Shown: positions 54,150 to 63,098, numbered from the stretch's first letter. The stretch is DNA of 64,000 nt from an uncultured Lachnospiraceae bacterium (GCA_959022495.1 CAUEYX010000014.1:1-64000); one strand, 5' to 3'. The notes: generated from the letters alone by a model not told the origin. Numbers and translations: made by a program.

Positions 54150-55034
54150 TTATCTCGGATCTAGAAGATCCCGCAGCCCGTCCCCGAAGAAATTCACAGA
54201 CAGGACGAACACCGTCAGCAGAACCGCCGGGATCACCCACATCCACCAGTAATTCGTAATCACGCCCAGAGAGGTAGCGGAATTCATAATATTTCCCCAC
54301 GTGGGCGTGGAGTCCGAGACTCCCACTCCCAGGAACGACAGGCTCGCCTCTTGAAGAATATACCCCGGGATAACCGCTGTCGCCGATACGATCATCGGTG
54401 TGAGAATATTCGGCACAATCTCTTTAAACATAATCTTTCCGCGGGGCATTCCAAACGCCTCTGCCGCCTTGATATATGTTTCCCCTTTTACCGCCAGGAA
54501 TTCATTCCTTACCAGACGCGCCGTAGACATCCATCCCGTCACAGTAAATATAATCAGCAGGTTTCCCATTCCCCGCCCCATGACAGCAACCATAATCATT
54601 ACAAGCACCATCTGGGGGAAGCTCTGGAATATCTCGGTGAGCCGTATAATAAGCGCGTCCGTCTTCCCTCCGAAGTACCCCGCCACAGCGCCCAGGGTCA
54701 GTCCCAGCACGGTACTTGTGAATGCGCTGAACACGCCGATGTAGATGGAATATCTTCCGCCGATCATACACCTCGCGAACAGATCCCTTCCCAGCATGTC
54801 CGTGCCGAACAGGTGCCGCGCACTCGGAGCGGATGCCCCCAGCCCGATATTCACTTCATCGTAAGACCATTGGCCAAACAGCGGGAGAAGGAAACATCCC
54901 GCCACAATTGCCGCCATAAGCAGTGTGCCCGCGGTGGACAGCTTATTTCTCCTAAATTTCCGGATTCTCCTTAAAAACATTTCCCTGCTCCGGCTCTGCC
55001 TTGCCTCTTTTGTTATGCTCATCCCGTCTGCCAT
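54150..55034 (-). CDS. ABC permease, OppC/DppC-like
   Basis: 294 residues: N-terminal helix (TLLMAAIVAGCFLLPLF), the family segment FGTDMLGRDLFARC, five further helices, and the EAA loop EAFGMPRGKIMFKEIVPN. Ends FFGDGLRDLLDPR, the conserved terminus of DppC proteins. AAGGAG lies upstream. Confidence 0.93.
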   Translation of the reverse strand: MADGMSITKEARQSRSREMFLRRIRKFRRNKLSTAGTLLMAAIVAGCFLLPLFGQWSYDEVNIGLGASAPSARHLFGTDMLGRDLFARCMIGGRYSIYIGVFSAFTSTVLGLTLGAVAGYFGGKTDALIIRLTEIFQSFPQMVLVMIMVAVMGRGMGNLLIIFTVTGWMSTARLVRNEFLAVKGETYIKAAEAFGMPRGKIMFKEIVPNILTPMIVSATAVIPGYILQEASLSFLGVGVSDSTPTWGNIMNSATSLGVITNYWWMWVIPAVLLTVFVLSVNFFGDGLRDLLDPR

Positions 55035-55081
55035 CCATTTTTCTCCTTTCTTATCCTGTTATATCTGTTTTGAATCAAGCA

Positions 55082-56041
55082 TTAGAGATTCGCGCGGACC
55101 CGCGGGTCAAGCAGCGCGCTGATAATGTCCAGGAGGAATGAGGCCGCCAGCACCGAGGCCGCGATTACAAGCGCAAGCACCATAACGACCGTATAATCTC
55201 CTGATACGACCGCCGTGGTCAGCTTCGCGCCCACGCCCGGCCAGGCGAATACATTCTCCACTACCACGGAACCGCTGAAAAGGAGGCTGATGCGGAACAC
55301 CAGGATCACAAGCACCGGGCGGAGCGCGTTCCGAAAGCCGTGCTTTATGTACACTTTCCACTCCGGCAGCCCTTTGCTCCTCGCGAGCCTGATATAATCC
55401 GAATTCATAATGTCCAGCATGGAGTTCCTTGTATAACGCACGAGCACCGCGCACATCGGGATCGTCACCGCCACAGCCGGCAGTATCAGGTGCTGTATGG
55501 AGTCCAGAAGCGGGTTCGCCGCGTTGGCAGAGTACTGCCCGTTGGACGGAAGCCATCCCAGATTGACGGAGAATACCGCGAGAAGAATGACTCCTATGAT
55601 AAACTGGGGCACTGCCTGTCCCAGAACCGCGAGAATGCGTCCCACGTAATCGATAATCCCATTCTGCCTGACCGCGGACAGGATGCCAAATGCGATCCCA
55701 AGCACCGTAGACAGGACCAGGGCAATCCCTGAGAGGATCAACGTTGCGGGCAGATAGTCTGCGATCATATCCGCAATCGGCGTTCCGCTGCTGAGCGAAC
55801 TGCCGAAATTTCCGGTAAGCATCTGTCCAAGCCACCTGAAATACTGGATAATTGCCGGGTCATTCAGCCCCAGGCTCTCTCTGAGCCCTTCCATTAATTC
55901 AGGATTCGCCGCCATATCCGGGGATGCAAGATAATTTACCGGGTCGATTCCCGTGGCCTTCATCCCAAAGAAAATCAGCGCGCTGATGATCAGCAGCATC
56001 GGAATCATCAGCAGTAGTTTTTTGATCGTATATTTCAGCAT
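55082..56041 (-). CDS. ABC permease, OppB/DppB-like
   Basis: 319 residues, six helices: N-terminal LLLMIPMLLIISALIFF, the EAA loop ARSKGLPEWKVYIKHGFRNA, and VVVENVFAWPGVGAKL near the C-terminus, all DppB marks. GGGAGATATCA precedes the ATG. A GC-rich hairpin separates it from the binding-protein gene. Confidence 0.93.
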   Translation of the reverse strand: MLKYTIKKLLLMIPMLLIISALIFFGMKATGIDPVNYLASPDMAANPELMEGLRESLGLNDPAIIQYFRWLGQMLTGNFGSSLSSGTPIADMIADYLPATLILSGIALVLSTVLGIAFGILSAVRQNGIIDYVGRILAVLGQAVPQFIIGVILLAVFSVNLGWLPSNGQYSANAANPLLDSIQHLILPAVAVTIPMCAVLVRYTRNSMLDIMNSDYIRLARSKGLPEWKVYIKHGFRNALRPVLVILVFRISLLFSGSVVVENVFAWPGVGAKLTTAVVSGDYTVVMVLALVIAASVLAASFLLDIISALLDPRVRANL

Positions 56042-56076
56042 TGATATCTCCCGTTATTTTCTCATGAATCTTATAA

Positions 56077-56104
56077 GGGGCAGCCGCCCTGCGCTGTCTG
56101 CCCC
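56077..56104 (-). terminator. Attenuator-like hairpin between binding protein and permease genes
   Basis: GGGGCAG (56077-56083) pairs with CTGCCCC (56098-56104); on the minus strand TTATAAG follows. Placement after the binding-protein gene is typical for raising its level over the permeases. Confidence 0.5.
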
Positions 56105-56117
56105 TCCTGCCGCAGGC

Positions 56118-57737
56118 TTATTTCAATGACCATTCCGTAAACTGAATGTCACATCTGTGCCCTGGTGTCCCCATGTCAAGATCCTCAGGTACATCAAGCC
56201 TTGCCGTATTTAGATAGGTGTAATAACCCAGTGTCATAAGAGGCACTTTATATAATTTTTCTTCCTCTATTTTCTGGAGGGCAGTCTTCGCTTCTGTCTG
56301 ACGGGCCTCATCTGCCGCTGACATCAGATCAGAAATCGCGCTGTCAAACGCTGTGTCCCCGCCAAAAATATTTTGGAAGGTGGCGCTGTTGGACATATAC
56401 TCCGCGTAATAGGAATCCAGCGGTCCCGTGCCTTTAAAGCCGATATCATAATCTCTTGTGGTAAACAGATCCTGCGTTCCCTGGCTTGTGTAGGTAGACT
56501 CCACTTTCATGCCGATGTCTGTCAGATACTGGCTGATCGCGGCGATGATATTCTTCGATGTGTCGTCGTCGTTGTAATACAAGATCCTCACTGTATAGCC
56601 GAAGTCCCATCCTGCTTCCTCAAGAAGCGCTTTCGCTTTCTCCGGGTCATATTCGTACGTCATGCCGTCATTGTCCGGATCACTTACCGGGACACCATTG
56701 TATATGACTTTTGCCACGTCCCCGTACAGGGCGGCCAGAGCCTCTCTGTCAATGGCATAGGACACCGCTTCTCTTACCTTCGGGTTCTGCATTGCGGCAT
56801 TCTCATTTCCATCCACTCCGCTCATATTAAAAATGAGGTATTTATAGAAAAGATATTCATTATAATACGCGGTCAGATTCTTATCCGCGTCCAGCACCTC
56901 AATATCGGAACTGGAATTGGTAAACGCATAATCACTGGCGCCGGACGTGATGGCCGTCGTCTGATTTGATACGTAATTGCAGACTACATGGCCGATCTGC
57001 GGCTTGGTGCCTTCATAATTATCATTGATTGAAAGGCTGTAGTAACTTCCCTCATGCATCTCGTCGAATTGATAGTATCCCGACGTCACAGGCGCGGACC
57101 AGAAGGAGGACTGGTACAAAGTCAGTGGATCTTCCTCCTCCAGGCAGTGTTTCGGAAGGATTGTAAACTGCGCGATATTTTTCAGAAAATACGCATAGCT
57201 GTCTTTCAGTTCAAATCGAATCGTCGAACCGTCCACCGTGATCCCTGCTATACTGTCGGCCGTCCCTTCGGTAAACTCGTCCGCGCCCTTAATATAAGAA
57301 AAACAGGTTGTATAGGCGGAACTCACCTGGGCTGCTTTAAGCGCCGTCTCTATAGACCAGACCACATCATCCGCTGTGAGCGCTTCTCCGTCAGACCATT
57401 TCAATCCTTCTTTCATATGGAAGGTATAGGCCAGCCCATCCTCTGAGGCCTCGTATGTCTCCGCCAAGTCGCCGGTGAATTCTGTCTCCGCCGGATTCGC
57501 CAGTACCAGGCTCCGGTACATCAGAATACACGGCAGTCTTAAGTTATACCAGGGGAACTCTACTTTATCGGTACTGGTGCTTTCTTTCTCCACGCTGATA
57601 TACATGGTATCATCCGCCTGCTGCCCGCTGCCGTCTGTCTGCGCGTCGTCTTTTTCTTTCCCGCTGCATCCTGCCATCCCCAGGACCATTGCGCCTGCCA
57701 TGATAAGCGCGCACAGCTTCTTCCATCTTCCGGTCAT
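56118..57737 (-). CDS. Extracellular solute-binding lipoprotein, family 5
   Basis: 539 residues with a lipobox (GMAGC|SG). SBP_bac_5 features: LAETYEASEDGLAYTFHMKEG, WSDGEALTADDVVWS, AVSYAIDREALAALYG and PDNDGMTYEYDPEKAKALLEEAGW. Binds the ligand for the OppBCDF-like transporter. Starts inside the fucosidase stop (ATGA overlap), so fucosidase and binding protein are coupled; this supports a glycan ligand. Confidence 0.93.
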   Translation of the reverse strand: MTGRWKKLCALIMAGAMVLGMAGCSGKEKDDAQTDGSGQQADDTMYISVEKESTSTDKVEFPWYNLRLPCILMYRSLVLANPAETEFTGDLAETYEASEDGLAYTFHMKEGLKWSDGEALTADDVVWSIETALKAAQVSSAYTTCFSYIKGADEFTEGTADSIAGITVDGSTIRFELKDSYAYFLKNIAQFTILPKHCLEEEDPLTLYQSSFWSAPVTSGYYQFDEMHEGSYYSLSINDNYEGTKPQIGHVVCNYVSNQTTAITSGASDYAFTNSSSDIEVLDADKNLTAYYNEYLFYKYLIFNMSGVDGNENAAMQNPKVREAVSYAIDREALAALYGDVAKVIYNGVPVSDPDNDGMTYEYDPEKAKALLEEAGWDFGYTVRILYYNDDDTSKNIIAAISQYLTDIGMKVESTYTSQGTQDLFTTRDYDIGFKGTGPLDSYYAEYMSNSATFQNIFGGDTAFDSAISDLMSAADEARQTEAKTALQKIEEEKLYKVPLMTLGYYTYLNTARLDVPEDLDMGTPGHRCDIQFTEWSLK

Positions 57738-59059
57738 TGTTCCACCCTTCCTTTCTTAATGACTTCACTATAAGTATATCCGCCGTTTAACTGTCCATAC
57801 CGGGTCGTGTGCCGGTTCCATCCTGTCCCCGGATACCGGATCTCATCCTCAAACTCCAGGGCAATCACCGTAAGCCCCAGGATCTTGTCTTCTTCACTGG
57901 GCGGCAGATTCTTAAGTGTAATTCTGTACGCATCCTGCTCGAACTCAATGGATGTGCCTGTCGCCACAAAATATGCCCTGTCCAGTTTTGTCTGTATCCC
58001 TGAGATGTAGATCGTGCTGTCGGACGGCCATATAAAGTTCCAGGCATACGCCTTCTTCCCTTCAAAACACAGCCCTGTTGTCGTATGATAATTGATCTGC
58101 CTGGCGTCCTTTTTCCCGTAGATAAATCCTTGGTTCTCCTTGATCCAGCTTCCCACCTTGAGCAGAGTCTCCTTCACATCATCGGATATTGATCCGTCCG
58201 GTGCCGGGCCGATATTGAGCAGCAGGTTGCCGCCCTCCTTGGATACCTGAAACAGCATTCTCGCAATCTGCCAGGGTGTATGGTTGTAGCCTTTTACTCT
58301 GTCCGAATCCACATAACCCCAGCTCAAGCCATTAAATGTCATACAGGATTCCCAGTCCCTGTCCGCAGGAAGGATCTTCCCCTCCGGCGTCTGGAAGTCT
58401 TCCGGCAGATAGCTGCGGTTGTTGATGATGATATCCGGCTGAAGCTCCCGGAGTCTCTGGTTCATCTCGAGAGCGTTCCATCCCTCCTGAGACTCCATAG
58501 GCTCTGGAACATCATGCCAGAGAATATCAATTTTCCCGTAATTGGACAGCAGCTCTTCATCCAGGCTCAGAAGATACTCCTGGAATCTGCGGCGCGCCGC
58601 CCCGTCATAGATACATGCGCTGCTGTCCGGGTGCCGCCACTCCATCAGAGCTGAATACAGACCGACGCCAAGCCCGAACTCTCTGCACGCGTTCACAAAC
58701 TCTCTTACAATATCTCTGCGCGGTCCGTAATTTACGGAGTTAAATTCGTTCACCTTAGAATCCCACAGGCTGAAGCCCTCATGATGGCGCGTCGTCAGCA
58801 CCATGTATTTCATTCCCGCGTCCCTGGCCAGTTTTGCCCATTCTCTGCAGCAGCCCTCCTTGGGTCTCAGCCCGTCCGCAAACTTGGCGTACTCCTCCGG
58901 GTCCCAGTTCTCCATAGCCATGGCCCATTCATGTTTGCCATAAACGGAGTAAGCGCCGTAATGGATAAACATCCCGTATCTGGCGTCCCGCCACCATTTC
59001 ATACGCTGGTCCCGTGTTCTGGCGGTCTCCTCTTCATATTCCCTTCTGCTTTTGATCAT
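57734..59059 (-). CDS. GH29 alpha-L-fucosidase, cytoplasmic
   Basis: About 441 residues with no signal peptide, so it should act on imported glycans. GH29 landmarks: WWRDARYGMFIHYGAYSV, YMVLTTRHHEGFSLWDS, and the nucleophile region KIDILWHDVPEP (Asp of WHD). NLLLNIGPAPDGSI is the conserved domain end. The C-terminal beta-sandwich is present. ATG at 59059 follows AAGGAGG by 7 nt. First gene of the sialate/fucose operon. No fucose isomerase, kinase or aldolase is present in the window. Confidence 0.92.
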   Translation of the reverse strand: MIKSRREYEEETARTRDQRMKWWRDARYGMFIHYGAYSVYGKHEWAMAMENWDPEEYAKFADGLRPKEGCCREWAKLARDAGMKYMVLTTRHHEGFSLWDSKVNEFNSVNYGPRRDIVREFVNACREFGLGVGLYSALMEWRHPDSSACIYDGAARRRFQEYLLSLDEELLSNYGKIDILWHDVPEPMESQEGWNALEMNQRLRELQPDIIINNRSYLPEDFQTPEGKILPADRDWESCMTFNGLSWGYVDSDRVKGYNHTPWQIARMLFQVSKEGGNLLLNIGPAPDGSISDDVKETLLKVGSWIKENQGFIYGKKDARQINYHTTTGLCFEGKKAYAWNFIWPSDSTIYISGIQTKLDRAYFVATGTSIEFEQDAYRITLKNLPPSEEDKILGLTVIALEFEDEIRYPGTGWNRHTTRYGQLNGGYTYSEVIKKGRVEQ

Positions 59060-59121
59060 CACCTGTCCTCCTTGCACCCTATGAAATCTGTTTTTATCTT
59101 CTCCTGCCGGCGTAAGACAAT

Positions 59122-59151
59122 TCTATAAAAGGCAGATTCATTTTTCAACAA
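59122..59151 (-). promoter_or_regulatory. Promoter of the sialate/fucose operon
   Basis: On the minus strand TTGTTG (59151-59146), an 18-nt spacer and TATAGA (59127-59122), about 60 bp before the fucosidase start. Confidence 0.5.
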
Positions 59152-59246
59152 ATCTGCCCACTCCTGATTTTTCATTCACTTTTTTGACATTTACGACAAT
59201 TTCACTCTTTTTATTCTCTGTTTTCTGTGATAGTGCACCATTATTC

Positions 59247-59260
59247 TGAAAGTACTTTCA
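59247..59260. promoter_or_regulatory. Perfect 14-bp palindrome, candidate operator
   Basis: TGAAAGTACTTTCA lies about 100 bp upstream of the operon's -35 box. It could be the RpiR operator. It also differs from a catabolite-responsive element (TGAAANCGNTTTCA) only at the two central bases. Confidence 0.45.
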
Positions 59261-59381
59261 TATTTATGCCCTGTCCCCGCAGACTTTATTCAAAATATAT
59301 TCTGTCCCCGCGGATACCTGTGGCGGCGGATCGGCAGCCCCATCCGCGGAATTCTCCCGTTACACAGAATCCTCCCGTATC

Positions 59382-59409
59382 TTGACTTCTCATGTGGTGG
59401 TGCTATAAC
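59382..59409 (+). promoter_or_regulatory. Promoter of the small HTH/membrane-protein trio
   Basis: TTGACT (59382-59387), a 16-nt spacer ending TGC, and TATAAC (59404-59409), an extended -10 arrangement. Confidence 0.6.
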
Positions 59410-59416
59410 AAAAATA

Positions 59417-59430
59417 CCAAGTGAACTTGG
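59417..59430. promoter_or_regulatory. Palindromic operator for the HTH gene
   Basis: CCAAGTGAACTTGG has two perfect 6-bp arms and sits just after the -10 box, where a bound repressor would block initiation. The XRE protein encoded at 59768 is the natural candidate. Confidence 0.55.
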
Positions 59431-59450
59431 CATTCAGGAAGGGAACTGTT

Positions 59451-59765
59451 ATGGATAAAGAAAAAATTTTATCGGAAAACAAAAAGGACAATCTATATCT
59501 TGACGAGTATGAGAAACATCTGAAACTCCGAGCGAAATCTTTTGGTCTGACTTTTGTCCTGATAATATGCATGGCTGTCTATTGCGTCAAATCAGCACGC
59601 CATGATAATAATGATGACATTTTGGCGGTTATCGGAGCTGTAAGCTTTAGTTTTACGGGGTATGAAGCTTATTTCTCAAAGAATACGGCAAAAATCATTC
59701 TTTCCCTGTTCTTTTTTGTGTTTATGGCTTACTATTTGATACAATTTCTGATGACAGGTTTATAA
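59451..59765 (+). CDS. Small membrane protein, DUF6442-like
   Basis: 104 residues: an acidic/basic N-terminus (MDKEKILSENKKDNLYLDEY), then three predicted helices (FGLTFVLIICMAVYCV, DILAVIGAVSFSF, IILSLFFFVFMAYYLI). The ATG at 59451 follows GGAAGGGAA. First of three genes often seen together in Firmicutes (membrane protein, HTH, membrane protein). Function unknown. Confidence 0.75.
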   Translation: MDKEKILSENKKDNLYLDEYEKHLKLRAKSFGLTFVLIICMAVYCVKSARHDNNDDILAVIGAVSFSFTGYEAYFSKNTAKIILSLFFFVFMAYYLIQFLMTGL

Positions 59766-59767
59766 GA

Positions 59768-59986
59768 ATGGACGAACATTTAATTTTAAAAAACCGCCTC
59801 AAAGCGGCACGCAGGGAAAAGAGGTTATCTCAGACCGATTTGGCAGAGATGGCAGGCGTTTCACGGAATACGATAAGTTCAATTGAGACGGGGCAATACA
59901 GCCCAACCGCGAAATTAGCTCTCGTTCTCTGCATTGCGTTAGATAAAAAATTTGAAGAATTATTTTATTTTGATGAAGGAGATTGA
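59768..59986 (+). CDS. XRE-family HTH regulator, 72 residues
   Basis: A single Cro/CI-type domain: LKAARREKRLSQTDLAEMAG then VSRNTISSIETGQYSPTAKL. No ligand domain. It lies between two membrane-protein genes and probably represses the trio through the palindrome at 59417-59430. Ribosome site is weak, 2 nt after the preceding stop, so translation is probably coupled. Confidence 0.9.
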   Translation: MDEHLILKNRLKAARREKRLSQTDLAEMAGVSRNTISSIETGQYSPTAKLALVLCIALDKKFEELFYFDEGD

Positions 59987-59988
59987 CA

Positions 59989-60321
59989 ATGGAAACAGAA
60001 GAAATTATCGGCGAATTATTAATTGGGCTGTTCTTGCTTTTTATTGCCTATCAAGTGGGAATCAAAGGGGATATTACATTATTGCACAGTTACCATTATA
60101 CAAACTTAGATCCGAAAGATAAAAAGAAGTTCACCCAGAAAATGGGAATCAGCGTCGCATCTGCAGGGACCGGCGTTTTCGTAATGCCCCCATTGAATCT
60201 AATCACGGATTCCGAATTGGGCTATTATATAGGGGCCGCGCTGGTCTTTCTGAGTGTCTTTCTCTCAATATTTTTTATCATAAAATACAATGGGGTATTG
60301 ATCAGCTTTCGAAGAAAATAG
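59989..60321 (+). CDS. Small membrane protein of the HTH trio
   Basis: 110 residues: helix 1 (IIGELLIGLFLLFIAYQVGI), a charged loop with LHSYHYTNLDPKDKKKFTQK, then helices near 55-75 and 80-103. AAGGAG lies 7 nt before the ATG at 59989. DUF3784-like in layout. Function unknown. Confidence 0.75.
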   Translation: METEEIIGELLIGLFLLFIAYQVGIKGDITLLHSYHYTNLDPKDKKKFTQKMGISVASAGTGVFVMPPLNLITDSELGYYIGAALVFLSVFLSIFFIIKYNGVLISFRRK

Positions 60322-60396
60322 CCGGATTGCGGCATCTGGCATAATCCAGCTTCCTCTGTATAACCTGTCATATAGTTTCCTCCAAAAAGTAATTTG

Positions 60397-60780
60397 TCAA
60401 ACCGTGAGTTCAATTTGATTCCCCTCTATTCCAATAATGCAGCTTTCGTAATATCCATCTCCTGTTGTCCTTGGTCCGCTGACAACCTTATATCCATCGT
60501 TTTTCATCTGCTGCGTCAAAAAGTCAACTCTTTCTCTGCTTCCAACACTAAATGCCATATGGATATAGCCTGTTCTTGCCAGTGGTTTTACTCCGTCCTC
60601 CATCTGAGGCTTGTTCATAATCTCAAGTCTTGCTCCATCGTCAAAGGAGAGAAAGTAAGAGCGAAAATCTGTTTTTTGATTATGATAGCCATCATTAGAC
60701 GCAGCGTCCAAATATTTCACAAAAAAATCTCTAACACCTTCTAAATCATTTACGTACATCGCAATATGTTCGATTTTCAT
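60397..60780 (-). CDS. VOC-family (glyoxalase-like) metalloprotein
   Basis: 127 residues, two beta-alpha-beta-beta-beta units: MKIEHIAMYVNDLEGVRDFF and GYIHMAFSVGSRERVDFLTQ, ending YYESCIIGIEGNQIEL with a Glu at the metal site. His5, His74 and a late Glu are plausible metal ligands. GGAGGTGAAAGG precedes the ATG. It follows the serine hydrolase by 7 nt, so the two are co-transcribed; substrate unknown. Confidence 0.88.
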   Translation of the reverse strand: MKIEHIAMYVNDLEGVRDFFVKYLDAASNDGYHNQKTDFRSYFLSFDDGARLEIMNKPQMEDGVKPLARTGYIHMAFSVGSRERVDFLTQQMKNDGYKVVSGPRTTGDGYYESCIIGIEGNQIELTV

Positions 60781-60787
60781 TATCCTT

Positions 60788-61837
60788 TCACCTCCACGAC
60801 TTTACTTCATTAAAACCAGGAAGTTTATCCCCTGATAAAAATGGTTCAATATACTTTTGAATGAAATCAATTCGATCAAAAATCGAAGGCTTAAAATAGG
60901 AAGTAACTGCTATCACAAGATTATTAGAAGAATTCACATATATTACATTACCGCTGTTTCCTATTGCAGAATAGCAGTCACTTTTATCATCTATGCACCA
61001 CCATAAATAACCGTAAGACATATTTCTGAATTCTTCGCCGCACTTGATAAATGGCCTTGTCATTTCCTCAATCCACTTCGATGAAACAATTTGTTTCCCT
61101 TTATAGTCCCCTTTATCTAAGCAGAGTTGTCCGATTTTTGCTGCATCTTTAGCAGATAAACATAATCCATAGCCAGCTGCGCCTATGCCCTGTGGATCAC
61201 AAAACCAAATATGGTCTTTTGGTGTTTTGGAAATGGTAAATTCCTTATGTTCCTCGGCTGTTTCAGCATAATAATTTTGATAAGGGGTTACACCAATCGG
61301 CCCAAAAAGATATTGATTCGCAAAATCTACGGTTTTCATACCACTTACTTTAGCAAGGATACCTGTTAAAATATGAATTCCTAATGTAGCGTATTTAAAC
61401 TCACCTGTAATTCCGGCTCTGCCACCAAGATAATTTAAAGCTGAAATAGTCCAATCCTCACTCGAACAGATTTTTGTCCATGGTTCGTATTTGTATTTAT
61501 AAGGTGCAGTCATTGTCAGTAAATGCTGTATAGTAACATTTTGAATTGTTTTTTCGCCTCGTTTCACTTTGTATTCAGGGAAAAAAGATAAAACAGGCTG
61601 CATGACACTCTCTATTAAATGTTGGTCTATTGCAATTCCGACTAATAAAGCAACAATGCTTTTGGTTACCGACATAACATGACAAGTATCATCTCTTCTA
61701 TAATTGTTCCATTCATCAGAGTAGATTTCATGTCCATCTCTATAAGCAGCAATCTGGCAGATATTTGATTGTTTCTCTTCTATAAGACTATGAAAATCTG
61801 AATAATCCTTGCTCGATATCATCTGGACCATGTTCAT
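60788..61837 (-). CDS. Serine hydrolase, class C beta-lactamase/PBP4-like
   Basis: 349 residues, cytoplasmic (no signal peptide). Catalytic SxxK as SVTKS near residue 57, YAT-like motif KYATLGIH where the Tyr-x-Asn is expected, and a late SGNVIYVN segment in place of KTG. Homologous to the deleted pseudogene at 17.2-17.6 kb. Members act as esterases or D-aminopeptidases; resistance to beta-lactams is not implied. Confidence 0.88.
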   Translation of the reverse strand: MNMVQMISSKDYSDFHSLIEEKQSNICQIAAYRDGHEIYSDEWNNYRRDDTCHVMSVTKSIVALLVGIAIDQHLIESVMQPVLSFFPEYKVKRGEKTIQNVTIQHLLTMTAPYKYKYEPWTKICSSEDWTISALNYLGGRAGITGEFKYATLGIHILTGILAKVSGMKTVDFANQYLFGPIGVTPYQNYYAETAEEHKEFTISKTPKDHIWFCDPQGIGAAGYGLCLSAKDAAKIGQLCLDKGDYKGKQIVSSKWIEEMTRPFIKCGEEFRNMSYGYLWWCIDDKSDCYSAIGNSGNVIYVNSSNNLVIAVTSYFKPSIFDRIDFIQKYIEPFLSGDKLPGFNEVKSWR

Positions 61838-62171
61838 TTTTTGTTGATTCCTTTCTCTTCATAAAGTGTTTTAGGATATCCATGAATGAATCATAAATCC
61901 ATTAAAAATCATATGCAAGGCTTATTTTAAATTTTTATCCAGTTCTTTTGACGAAGGGAGTGAAAGATCTGTTTTTCCTAAACGACTCGGGAAAACTGGT
62001 GAAGCTATCCCTGAACGTCTCTGAGGAATTCGAGAGATATCCTCAGTAAACACAGTCGGGATCAAGCTGGTCAACCATCCTGGAATGATAAGTGAATTAT
62101 CCATCCCCAGGGTAAGCCTTATCGATTATGATGGCGACGTCCCTCTTTTACATCTTAAATCATTCTCCTAT
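61838..62171 (-). other. Intergenic region with a doubtful 60-codon frame
   Basis: A minus-strand frame 62104-61922 begins MDNSLIIPGWLTSLIPTVF and ends SSKELDKNLK. It has no clear ribosome site and no family I recognise. Otherwise nothing is seen between the ligase stop and the serine hydrolase. Confidence 0.3.
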
Positions 62172-63098
62172 TTACTCTGTGACCACTTCTTCCGGATACA
62201 CATCATCCCTGAATCCTTTAAATACTGGTTGTCGCAGCGCCTGCTTTGTATTCGGCATATATTCTACTATACATACATGATCCTGCTTTACCCAGACAGC
62301 CCCTTGATTGCCTGCCGGGAGCAGATAAAATGGGTTACGGGACACTTCCGAAAGCTCTGCCACCACATTCTCTGTCACGCCGGCAGTTACATGCCCTTTA
62401 TAAACCAGGACACCTTCTCTGTATTTGGCCAGGATTAAAGCAAATATATGCTTTCCTTTTCGTATATAGCCTGCCACAATAAAATCTTCATCAGCCATTC
62501 TTTTACATTTAATCCAATCCCGGCTGCGCTTTCCCATTACATATATGCTATCCTTCTTTTTTGCAACAATCCCCTCTAATTCCTGTTGTTCCGCCGCGCG
62601 ATAAAGAGCCGTGCCTTTTTCTTCTATATATCTGGATACAGCAATTCTGCCCGACTCTTTCACCAATCCGGTTAAAATCTGTTTCCGCACTGTCAGCGGT
62701 TCCCATATTAATTCTTTACCATCAACATAAATACAATCAAAAGCAACAAAAGACGCCGGGAAACGGACGGACTCCATCTCTATTTTAAACCGTTCCGTCA
62801 GCAGCGTCCGTTTTTGTAGTGCATAGAAATCAGGCACGCCATTTTTGAGGACAACGATTTCGCCATCAAGGATGCACTTCGCAGATACATTCTTATAGAT
62901 CCCTCTTAGTTCCGGGAATTTGGCATTCAACTGAAGATTTCTCTTATTGCGAAGATCGGCTGTATCTTCATTAAAATAGGCCAGACAGCGAATGCCATCC
63001 AATTTTAATTCATAGATACTGTTCGGATCATCAAAGGCCTCTTCCTGCCTGGCAATGAGCATAGGACTTACTCCCCGGGATTCAAATAAATCCGTCAT
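62172..63098 (-). CDS. ATP-dependent DNA ligase of the NHEJ type (LigD ligase domain)
   Basis: 308 residues. Adenylation motif ELKLDGIR (Lys32), LDGEIVVLKNG (motif III-like), EGIVAKKKDSIY (motif IV/V) and DWIKCK, then an OB domain. It lacks the polymerase and phosphoesterase domains of mycobacterial LigD, the split form seen in some Firmicutes. ATG overlaps the ku stop by 4 nt, so the ligase is coupled to ku. Confidence 0.92.
   Translation of the reverse strand: MTDLFESRGVSPMLIARQEEAFDDPNSIYELKLDGIRCLAYFNEDTADLRNKRNLQLNAKFPELRGIYKNVSAKCILDGEIVVLKNGVPDFYALQKRTLLTERFKIEMESVRFPASFVAFDCIYVDGKELIWEPLTVRKQILTGLVKESGRIAVSRYIEEKGTALYRAAEQQELEGIVAKKKDSIYVMGKRSRDWIKCKRMADEDFIVAGYIRKGKHIFALILAKYREGVLVYKGHVTAGVTENVVAELSEVSRNPFYLLPAGNQGAVWVKQDHVCIVEYMPNTKQALRQPVFKGFRDDVYPEEVVTE

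Noticed and set aside
55107..55835. 242-codon minus-strand frame inside the OppB-like permease gene
   Set aside because: Alternate frame of a GC-rich gene; Arg/Gly-rich low-complexity translation and no start signal.
59247..59260. Calling the palindrome a catabolite-responsive element outright
   Set aside because: The central CG of the cre consensus is TA here, so an RpiR site is equally likely.
60788..61837. A true beta-lactamase
   Set aside because: No signal peptide and no KTG motif; the family is mostly esterases and peptidases.
61922..62104. A third NHEJ gene after the ligase
   Set aside because: Only 60 codons, no ribosome site and no resemblance to a LigD polymerase or phosphoesterase domain.
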